NCBI RefSeq assembly: GCF_005222915.1
Contig: NZ_STFX01000054.1
Coordinates: 45,166-109,165 of the forward strand
Origin: Rhizobium sp. FKL33
GTDB taxonomy: Bacteria; Pseudomonadota; Alphaproteobacteria; Rhizobiales; Rhizobiaceae
Reading direction: 5' to 3'
Length of the DNA stretch: 64,000 nt
Shown: positions 41,698 to 50,800 of the stretch, one piece after another
Layout of the letters: every line of letters starts with the position of its first letter
Position numbering within the stretch: the first letter of the stretch is position 1
Program-made: the position numbers and the translations under genes
Notes under the pieces: generated by a model
Database searches by the model: none
The model's input: the letters and a program-made list of their open reading frames with translations, nothing else
What the model was told of the DNA's origin: nothing

Positions 41698-42566
41698 GCA
41701 AGTGTTCCTCGCCCATCCGTTTCGCGGGCCTTGAGCATAGCATCGGCGACGCGCAAGGCGTCGCGGTTGAATGCGACATTATGGACGCGGAAAATGGCCG
41801 CGCCCGCATTTCTGAGAAGCGCGCTCGTCGCCGCGGTGGCTACGTCGCGCTCGGCCGGATCGCGACCCGTCAACGCGCCGAGAAACCGTTTACGCGACGT
41901 TCCCGCGAGAAGCGGATAGCCGAGTGCGATCAACTCGTCAAACCGGGCCATCAGCGCCAGATTGTCCGAAGGCGTCTCCTTGTTGAAACCGAAACCGGGA
42001 TCGAGCACGATCCGTTCCCGGGCAAGCCCCGCCTCTTCGGCGATGCGAAGCGTCGCCGCGAAGAAATGCCGCTGGTCCTCGACCGGATCGGCAAGCTTGT
42101 CGCGTCCCCTGCCCGTATGCATGGCGATGACGCCCGCTCCGGTGTCCACCGCCGTTGCGGCCATGGCGGGATCCTTCTGCAAGCCCTCGATATCGTTGAT
42201 GATATGGGCGCCGGCGCGGATCGCCAGCCGCGCGGTGTCAGCGCGATAAGTGTCGACCGACAGGATCAGGCCGGATTTGCGCGCCAGTTGCTCGATCACC
42301 GGCAGAATGCGGGCCTGCTCTTCCTCGGCCGATACGGGCGCAGCGCCGGGACGGGTGGATTCGCCGCCGATATCGATGATCCGGGCGCCGTCTTCCGCGG
42401 CCTGAAGCGCATTTGCGACCGCGCTCTCGACCGCCAGATTGCGCCCGCCATCGGAGAAGGAATCGGGCGTGACATTGATCACCGCCATGATCACCGCCTC
42501 AGGACCCAGCGTCAGGCTGCGTCCATGCGCGAGTTTCCAGTCGAAGGGCGCGAAGGGCGAGGTCAT
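41694..42566 (-). CDS. folP: Dihydropteroate synthase
   Basis: The 290-residue TIM-barrel enzyme has the FolP signatures MAVINVTPDSFSDGG, RIIDIGGESTRPGA, INDIEGLQKD, RIVLDPGFGFNKE, and the late AGTSRKRFLGALTG. It joins p-aminobenzoate to the pterin pyrophosphate, the step blocked by sulfonamides. ATG 42566 follows GGAG; the longer frame to 42683 is not used. It is first in the folP-folB-folK operon and divergent from the DUF922 gene across 116 bp. Confidence 0.97.
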   Translation of the reverse strand: MTSPFAPFDWKLAHGRSLTLGPEAVIMAVINVTPDSFSDGGRNLAVESAVANALQAAEDGARIIDIGGESTRPGAAPVSAEEEQARILPVIEQLARKSGLILSVDTYRADTARLAIRAGAHIINDIEGLQKDPAMAATAVDTGAGVIAMHTGRGRDKLADPVEDQRHFFAATLRIAEEAGLARERIVLDPGFGFNKETPSDNLALMARFDELIALGYPLLAGTSRKRFLGALTGRDPAERDVATAATSALLRNAGAAIFRVHNVAFNRDALRVADAMLKARETDGRGTLA

Positions 42567-42682
42567 CAGAGATCTCCGCTCGGGATGTGATGGGCTGCTG
42601 ATTGCATATTGCGCGGCGGCAGACAATGACTGAAAATGGTCGCCGGCGTCGAGGACGCGCAGGGGATGCGAGGAGTGAACCA

Positions 42683-43288
42683 ATGAACAGAATGGCCCGT
42701 CTCGCTGTCGCCGTCGCCATTCTCGCTATCGCTCCCGTCGCCCATTCGGAAATGATCGCGCGCAAGACCGTCACCTATTTCAGCATCGGCGGGAAAACCG
42801 CAGCCGATCTCGACCGGGAAATGGCCGAACATGGCCCGCTTCTGAATACCGGGCGGCGGCATCCGGGCGCGACGCGCGTGACATTTGCCGGAAAGGCCTC
42901 CTATGTGGCCGAAGAAGGCCGCTGCAGCATCGGCGAGGCGCGCATCGTTTTGACGACCAAGATGATGCTGCCGCGATGGAAAAACCGGTCCAAGGCCGAC
43001 GCGCGGATGGCTCTGCTGTGGGACACGCTGTCGGCGGACATCAAGCGGCATGAGGAGCGGCATGCGGAGATCGCCCGCAACCATGCCCGCGCGCTGGAAA
43101 AGACGCTGCGGTCGCTGAGGCCTGAAAAGAATTGCGAGGCGCTGAAGGATAAAGTCGCATTGGCGACGGCGAAGGCGCTGGAAGACCATGATGCGGATCA
43201 GAAGCGATTCGATCGAATCGAGGCCGTCAATTTCAGCGCTCGCATGACGCGACTGCTGCGTTACCGGGCAACGGGCCGCGCGGAATAG
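42683..43288 (+). CDS. DUF922 secreted putative zinc protease
   Basis: The 201-residue protein has a signal peptide (cleavage after AHS, about residue 22) and a mature domain of the DUF922 type, with KTVTYFSIGGKTAADLDREM, a conserved Cys, WDTLSADIKRHEERHAEIAR carrying the HExxH-like HEERHAE motif, and a second Cys. DUF922 proteins are suggested zinc-dependent proteases of the periplasm; the substrate is unknown. ATG 42683 follows AGGAG. The motif reads HEERH, which keeps the two His and Glu of a zincin. Confidence 0.85.
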   Translation: MNRMARLAVAVAILAIAPVAHSEMIARKTVTYFSIGGKTAADLDREMAEHGPLLNTGRRHPGATRVTFAGKASYVAEEGRCSIGEARIVLTTKMMLPRWKNRSKADARMALLWDTLSADIKRHEERHAEIARNHARALEKTLRSLRPEKNCEALKDKVALATAKALEDHDADQKRFDRIEAVNFSARMTRLLRYRATGRAE

Positions 43289-43427
43289 CAAAAATCCGCC
43301 AGTTCTCCAGGATTTTCGGCAAAGCGTGCTCGAATGCCTCAACAGACTTGCGCGGAGCTTGCGCCTTTCCTGTTAATTAGCTCGCTATTTGTTCCAATTG
43401 AACTTGATGCCTCGCTAAAATAGGGTC
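43289..43427 (+). other. Region upstream of the candidate sRNA
   Basis: No gene. Its right end carries a -10-like TAAAAT (43416-43421) and an AT-rich tract with an imperfect -35; the predicted sRNA would start about 43428. Confidence 0.4.
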
Positions 43428-43594
43428 TCAATTACCGGACGAGGTTGAGGCGGTTGCGGCGTAGAGCAGCCTTCTTCGGTGTCATGCGGTTTCCCTGACG
43501 CATTGGAGTGGCAACAGGTGTCTCCTCCCTCGCCTGTTTGACGATGCGTCTTACTTGCCTCGCTCGTCTTGACTGCCGAGCGAGGCTTTTTTTT
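43428..43594 (+). ncRNA. Candidate trans-acting sRNA with anti-Shine-Dalgarno loop
   Basis: An orphan intergenic transcript of about 165 nt is predicted between a -10-like TAAAAT (43416-43421) and a strong terminator. A long central hairpin has outer stem GACGCAT (43497-43503)/ATGCGTC (43544-43550), inner stem AACAGG (43513-43518)/CCTGTT (43533-43538), and a 14-base apical loop TGTCTCCTCCCTCG that displays CUCCUCCC. This is the anti-Shine-Dalgarno motif used by alphaproteobacterial sRNA families such as alpha-r14 and AbcR/alpha-r15 to block ribosome binding on mRNAs. Start point inferred; exact family not assigned. Confidence 0.75.
43557..43594 (+). terminator. Intrinsic terminator of the candidate sRNA
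   Basis: GCCTCGCTCG (43557-43566) and CGAGCGAGGC (43577-43586) pair perfectly around a 10-base loop, followed by eight T residues. No upstream coding sequence on this strand ends nearby; the nearest is the DUF922 gene 268 bp away. Confidence 0.93.
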
Positions 43595-43611
43595 GTCGGC
43601 TATCGAAACCG

Positions 43612-43980
<369 letters not shown>

Positions 43981-44020
43981 TCAGAAATGCGTCAACAACA
44001 GGCGTTTGGCCCTGTGACGA

Positions 44021-44389
44021 TCAACGCGACAGCTTGAGAATGAAATTCTCGGCTTCGATGACGGCGGCGCTGAGCATTGCGAGGGCTGCGGCGTCATTGG
44101 CGTCGTTTTCGACCTTTTCGGCGACGGAGGAGACGCTGAAGGCGCCGATAGCGAGCGCCGCCCCCTTCAGCCGATGGGCGATTGCGGCGCGGTTGTCATT
44201 GGCCGCGACGGCGAGTTCCGCCATGCAGTTGCGGGCCTGACGCGCAAAAATGTTGAGAACTTCGAGTTCGAGGTTCTTGTCGCCCGAGGTCTGTCGCGCA
44301 AGATGGACGAGATCGATGGGGCGGGCCCGCGACGGCGCGACGGATGCGTAGTTATCGGGCGCTTCGAAGGCGATGGATGCGGCTGCCAT
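44021..44389 (-). CDS. Single-domain histidine phosphotransfer (Hpt) protein
   Basis: This 122-residue all-helical protein contains the Hpt phosphorylation motif AIAHRLKGAALAIGA, with phospho-acceptor His72 and the conserved downstream Lys and Gly. There is no kinase or receiver domain. Such proteins pass phosphate between a hybrid kinase and a response regulator. ATG 44389 follows AGGGA. It is divergent from the giant polar-growth gene across 435 bp; no kinase or regulator is adjacent, so the partners are elsewhere. Confidence 0.85.
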   Translation of the reverse strand: MAAASIAFEAPDNYASVAPSRARPIDLVHLARQTSGDKNLELEVLNIFARQARNCMAELAVAANDNRAAIAHRLKGAALAIGAFSVSSVAEKVENDANDAAALAMLSAAVIEAENFILKLSR

Positions 44390-44824
44390 GTTCTTTTCCC
44401 TGTTCTTGTTTGTTTGTGACACATGCGAGTTTTCTTATGACTGAGAGTGTCGCAGCAACGGACGCAAGAACGCTTAATTGAGGCGTTTTCAGGGAAGGCA
44501 TTTTGCAAAGATGGTTAACGAAGCCTAAACAGGCCTAATCACTTGGCTTTTCCGGCGAACGCGGCCAAATTGTCGTTAATATCCCCTCAACCTTGCGCCG
44601 AGCTTTCCCACAAGTGATTGTATCAAAACGGCTTCTGTGCCACTACGTAACGTGGGTAATAAGGTCGTGTTTAACCAGCGGCCGCGAAAGTAACGTTCCA
44701 GCGGGACGCATCCATCGCCCCCTGTGGCGTGACATGCGACTATTGCCGGATCGAATGCAGGGCCTCGACGTTTCGTTCTCGTTCAGAGCGACAGCGACGA
44801 GGTAGGAAAACGAGGCAGTTCGGA
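44390..44824. other. Control region between hpt and the giant polar-growth gene
   Basis: No gene. It contains TTAA (44515-44518), seven bases, TAAA (44526-44529), close to the CtrA site TTAA-N7-TTAA, and several further TTAA tracts (44474, 44575). Promoters of both divergent genes should lie here. The long gap fits regulated, possibly cell-cycle-linked, transcription. Confidence 0.4.
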
Positions 44825-47800
44825 ATGACGATTAAGAACGAAAACGACGCCGTGTCGGAAAACGCCTATCGGGCGTTGGAAGAGGCCCTGGCGATCGACT
44901 TTCAGGACGACCATTCCGGAACGCAGCCCCAGCAGCGGGAGAACCGTGTGTCCGACGTCGCAAATCAGCCCGGAAAAAACCCGCAGCAACGCACTGCTGA
45001 CAATGCCCGTTCACTCGGCCCGGAGCCCGGCCCGCGCGCCCCGTCGCACCGCCCCGCCAACGATCCCCTGCCGACCGCTGCAGCCGCCCTCACCCGCGGC
45101 TTCGACGCGCCGCGCTCGAAATCGCCGATGCGGATTGCCGCCGCGATCTCCGCGCTCTGGGTGCTTCTCGGTCTCGTCGCCGCCCATTTCCTCTATGCGC
45201 CGGAGATCTGGCAGATCTCGTCGCTGCGCGATCTCGGCGCCATTCCGGGCGCGCTGCCGACGTTGATCGGCATCCTTTTCCCGGTCATGATCTTCTTCGC
45301 TTTCGCCTCGATGATCGCCCGGGCGCAGGAACTCAAGAACGCCGCCCGCTCGATGGCGGAAGTAGCGTTGCGCCTTGCAGAACCAGAAAGCATCGCCGCC
45401 GAGCGCATCATGACCGTCGGTCAGGCCGTGCGCCGCGAAGTCTCGGCCATGAACGAAGGCATCGAGCGCACCATCGCCCGCGCCTCCGAACTCGAAACGC
45501 TCGTTCATTCGGAAGTGAATGCTCTGGAGCGCAGCTATAGCGACAACGAATTGCGCGTGCGCAGCCTGGTGCAGGAGCTCGGCAGCGAGCGCGAGGCGAT
45601 CATCGGCCATGCCGAACGCGTGCGCTCCTCGATCACCGGCGCGCAGGATCTGCTGCGCGACGAACTCGCCAGCGCCAGTCTGACCATCGCCAAGAACATC
45701 GCCACCTCGGGCGAAGCCGTCGCCCAGATGATCGACACGCAAGCCGCGATCATCATGCAGAAGAGCGGCAATGTCGCCAACACGATCGGCTCGGTCCTCT
45801 CCAAGAAGACGGAAGAGCTGGTCGGCGCGCTCGAAACCTCGGGCCTTGCTCTGACCGAGGAATTCGACACCCGCATCGAAACGCTCGGCGTGACGATCAA
45901 CGAGCGCGGCAACAAGCTGCTGTCCGAATTCGAGACACGCGCCTCGATGGTGGACGCTACCACCGAAAAGCTGAACGCGGCGCTTGCTGACCGCACGCGC
46001 CAGCTCAACGAGACGCTGATCGCCCGCACCCGGCAGATCAACGAAACGCTGACCAACAGTGGCGGCGTGATCAGCAATTCGCTGGAATCGATGCTGAAAT
46101 CGCTGAACGCGACGCTCGACCAGAAGAACCAGAGCTTCCGCCAGGCGCTGAAGAGCACCACGGACGACGCGATCATGGATCTCGACGTCCGCACCGCCTT
46201 CCTCGACGAGCGGCTCAAGTCCTCGGTCGACCAGGTGTCGTCCGCCTTCGACGGCCGGCTGGGCGAATTCGCGGAAGCCTTCGACAAGCGCGCCGGCTCG
46301 CTGGACGCCAAGCTCAACGAGAGCCTCACCCGCATCAACAAGGCGCTCGGCCAGGGCCAGGACGCGCTGGGCAGCACGCTGGAATCCTCGCTGGAGCGGA
46401 TCGCCCAGTCCTTCATGGGTCAGGCGGTCGCCATCGAAACCGCGCTCGGGGCCGGGCAGGAAGTCATCGAAACGGCGCTCGACGCCAAGGTCGGCGACAT
46501 CACCAAGGTGATCGGCCGCGCCAATCAGGAACTCGACAGCGGCTTCGGCGCGCGCGCCGATGCGCTGGCCCAGAAGATCGCCGAACGCACGCAGGCGATC
46601 GAAACCGCCATCACCACCGGCCATGAGCGTATGTCGAGCCTGCTCGACGACCGCTCTTCGGGCATTGCCGCCGCTTTCGACGAGACCAATCGCAAGCTCG
46701 ACCAGACATTGTCCGGCGGCGAGCAGCGGCTGGGCGCGCTGTTGTCGGAGCGTTCCGGCGCGCTGATATCGGCTTTCGACAAGACGGAAAAAACACTTGC
46801 CGGCACGATCGGCGACGGCGAGCGCCGCCTGTCCGATCTCATCGACGGCCGCGGCTCCAGCCTCGAACGGTCGCTGGCCGACAGCGCCGCCCGAATCGAA
46901 ACCGCTGTCGCCACCGGCGGCGAACGGCTCGAGAAATCACTGGCGGAAGGCGGCGCGCGCATCGAGAACGCCATCGGCACGACGCCGGAAACGCTCGCCC
47001 GCATGCTCGACGAAAAGGGCCAGGCGATCGAGAAGGCGCTCACCGACAATCAGCAGCGCCTCGACACCGCCATGGCGCGCGGCTCGGAACTGATCACCGG
47101 CGCGTCCGAAGACGCCCGTTCGCGGCTGGCCAAAACGCTCGGCGAAAACGCCATCACCATCGCCGCCGTCTATGGCGAGCATCAGAAGCGGATCGACGAG
47201 ACGCTGCGCGAACGCGCCGGCGAGATCGAAAAGACCCTCGGCGACGGCGCGAGCCGCATCGCCGGCGCCTCGCAGGACACCGCCCGCTTTGTGCAGGGCG
47301 CGATCGAGCAGGGCGTGCGCGACATTTCCGAAGCGCTGGAAAATGGCGGCGCCGATCTCGGCATCCAGCTCGCCACCACGCATGACCTGATCCGCCAAAC
47401 GCTGGAGGATCGCTCCAACGCCATCACCATCGCGCTCGAGGAAGGCCGCAAGCAACTCGACGACACCATCAACGAGCAGGCCACCGGCATCGGCGCCAGC
47501 ATCGCCATGGGCGCGAGCATGCTGGAAATGTCCTTCGAAGACGGCGAGAGCAGGCTGCGCAATGTCGTCGAGCAATCGACCCAGAAACTGACATCCGCCG
47601 TGGACGGCGCAACGGATTCGCTGACGTCCTCGGTCGAACAGACCACCGGCCAGCTCAAGGACGCCCTATCCCGCAGCGCCACCGACTTCGAAACCAGCGC
47701 CGGCAGCTTCTCCGAAAAGATCGCCGAGCGCGAACGCAGCCTGCGCCAGGTGCTCGATGCGACCGCCGACGCGCTCGACAGCCGCATGCAGGCGAGCGCC

Positions 47801-50800
47801 ACGGCGCTGAACGCCAATGCGCGCAAGGTCGAGGAAACGCTCGCCATGCGCGAGGCGAGCCTGGCGACAGCCATCGAAAACCTCGCCCAATCGCTCGACG
47901 AGCGGCTGATCGCGACCGTGGGCGGCCTCAACGCCGATGTCGAGCGCAGCCACGAGGCGCTCCGCCAGACGCTCGGCCAGAGCGGCCTGACGCTGGAAGA
48001 AACCGCCGAACGGCTGATCGCCCAGATCTCGGCCCATCGCGATGCGCTGCGCGACACCGTCGACGCATCCTCGCGCTCGATCGACGAACGGCTCGAATCC
48101 GGCGCCGCCAACATGCTGTCCAACATCATGATGCTGGACATGAAGCTCGAGGAGCGCGAAAGCGCGCTGCGCGAGGCCGTGGCCGCTGCGAGCAATCGCT
48201 TCGAAACCGAACTCGGCCAGCGCCAGGAAAACCTCGTTCAGGCCCTTGACGCCACCGCGCGCGCCATCGGCGAACGGCTGGATCTCGGTTCCGCCGATCT
48301 ACTCTCCAATATTATGTCGGTCGACATGACGCTCGAAGCCCGCGAGGCGTCACTTCGGGAAACGATCGAAGCCTCGACCGCGCGGCTGGATGGCGATCTC
48401 GCGCGCCGCCAGGAAACCCTCGCCCAGACGCTCGACGCCTCGGCGCGCGCCATCGGAGAGCGGCTGGAGACGGGATCCGCCGATCTTCTCTCCAACATCA
48501 TGTCGGTCGACATGACGCTCGAAGCCCGCGAGGCGTCGATCCGGGAAGCGATCGAAGCCTCGACCGCGCGGCTGGATGACGATCTCGCCCGCCGCCAGGA
48601 AACCCTCGCCCAGACGCTCGACGCCACCACCCGCGCGATCGGCGAACGGCTGGATACCGGAGCGGCAGCGATTTCAGCCTCGGTAGACAAGTTTGACGCC
48701 CGACTCGGCGAACGGGAAATCGCGCTCAGCCAGACGATCTCCACGACGGTCGATCGCCTGGGCAGCGACCTCGCCCAGCGCCAGGAAAGCCTGACACAGT
48801 CACTCGAGGCGACATCGCGCGCCATTGGCGAAAAACTCGATGCCGGCGCGACGGACCTGCTCTCCAACATCATGTCGCTCGACATGACGCTCGAGGCCCG
48901 CGAACAATCGATGCGCGAAGCGATCGAAGCATCCACGAGCCGGCTCGACGGCGAATTGTCGTTGCGCCAGGAACTTTTCGTACATGCGCTGGAATCGTCT
49001 GGCGCCACTCTGGATCAGCGCTTCCAGCGTGGCTCCGAAACAATTCTGAACAATATAGAACGGCTTGAAGCCGGCCTGGCCGAACGCCAGGACAGCATGA
49101 TCCGCGCCGTGGAAGGCGTGGCGCAGTCGCTGGACGACCAGTTCCTCTCGGCGCTTTCCAACCTGAACGCCGGCGTCGAACTCAGCCATGGCGCGATCCG
49201 CGACACGCTGAACGACAGCACGTTGTCGCTCAACCAGATGGCGGAGCGGCTTTCGGCCCAGATCTCCGCCCACCGCCAGGCGCTGCAGGAAACCATCGAA
49301 GCCTCGACGGTGTCGATCGACGAGCGGCTTGAAAGCGGCGCTGCCTCCATGCTGTCCAACATCATGATGCTGGACATGAAGCTCGAAGAGCGCGAAGAGG
49401 CGCTTAAACAGGCGCTCGCCGCAGCGTCGGAAAATCTCGACCAGTCCATGAGCCGCTCCGCCCAGACGCTCACAGAGCGTTTCGGCGAAAAGGCGGCGGA
49501 AATTGTGACAGTGGCCGAAACCTTCAGCCAGCGTATCGACGGGGCGCTGGAGACGGTGTCGAACCGGTTCGACGAAACCGGCGGCCGTATCCTCACCAGC
49601 TTCGATCGACTGGAAACCGGCATCCGCGACGATGCGGGCCGTTTCGCCCAGACGATCGACGAAGCCGGCGTCAAGCTGGGTTCGCTGATCGAAACGCAGA
49701 TCCAGTCCTTCGATCGCGTCACCGAAACCGGCGCCAGCCGCATTTCTGAAACTCTGGAAAGCCATACGGCGCATCTCGACGAACGTCTGCAGACCATGGA
49801 TCGCGCGCTGACGATCGGCCTCGAGAACGTCTCGCGCACGATCGACGGCAAGGCGTCCGGCCTCGCCTCGACCCTGCGCTCGGCCGTCATCGACGCCGCG
49901 CAATCGATGGACGACGAAGCGCAGCGGGCGATCGACCAGATCTCCGGCAAGACCTTCGAATATGCCGACGAGATGGCGGCCCGCAGCGCCGGCTTCTCCA
50001 GCCGGCTCACCGAGGAGGCGGAAGCCTTCGCCAGCACCGTGCAGTCCAATGCCGACCAGTTCGCGACCCGGCTCACCGGCGATGCGCAGCTCATCAGCGC
50101 GCGGCTGTCCAGCGAAGCGGACCGTTTCTCCGACCGGATGTCGTCCGAAGCAGACGCCTATGCCGGCCGTTTGGCGTCCGGCGCCGACGCCTTCACCGGC
50201 AAGCTGGTCAGCGAGACCGAGAGCTTCGCAAGCAAGCTGACGCAGGATGCGGAAGCCTTCACCGGCCGCATCGCCGGCGAGGCCGAAACCTTCACCGGCA
50301 AGCTCGCCGAACAGACCGACGCCCTGACCAGCAACTTCGCCCGCAACGCCAACCAGTTCGCAGAACAGGTGGGCGCGGCCCAGCAGAAGGTGATGAACGA
50401 CGGCGCGGCGATCAGCCAGAGCCTGACCTCGGCCGAAAAGGCGCTGGCGGCCCGTAACGAGGCGATCCGCACCACGCTGGACGACCGCACCCGCGAACTC
50501 AACTCCATGCTGGCGGCGCGCTCGGCCGAACTCAACCGCCTGATCGAGGAAAAGGCGCGGCCGGCGGCCGAGAGCCTGCAGAGCCTGGGACAGACGGCCG
50601 CCGAAGACATCCGCAGCGCCGCCGAACAGGGCGCGGCCCTGCTGCGCGGCGAGAACGCCGCCCTGGTCAACGCCATCTCCAGCCGCACGCTGGAGGCGAC
50701 CCGCGCGCTCGGCGACAGCGAACAATCGCTGCGCGCCACCGCGCTCGGCTTGATCGACGCGCTCGGCCAGAGCAATGCCGGCCTCAAGCAGCTGGTGGCG

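Noticed and set aside
45011-46624. 537-codon open frame on the minus strand, with similar ones at 47182-48195 and 48800-51043
   Set aside because: They lie wholly antisense to the giant coiled-coil gene, in a GC-rich frame that is open because of its repetitive codon use. They lack ribosome-binding sites and family features.
49985-50380. 33-bp period repeats as a possible CRISPR array
   Set aside because: Repeats are contiguous with no spacers, are in frame, and encode an 11-residue coiled-coil period.
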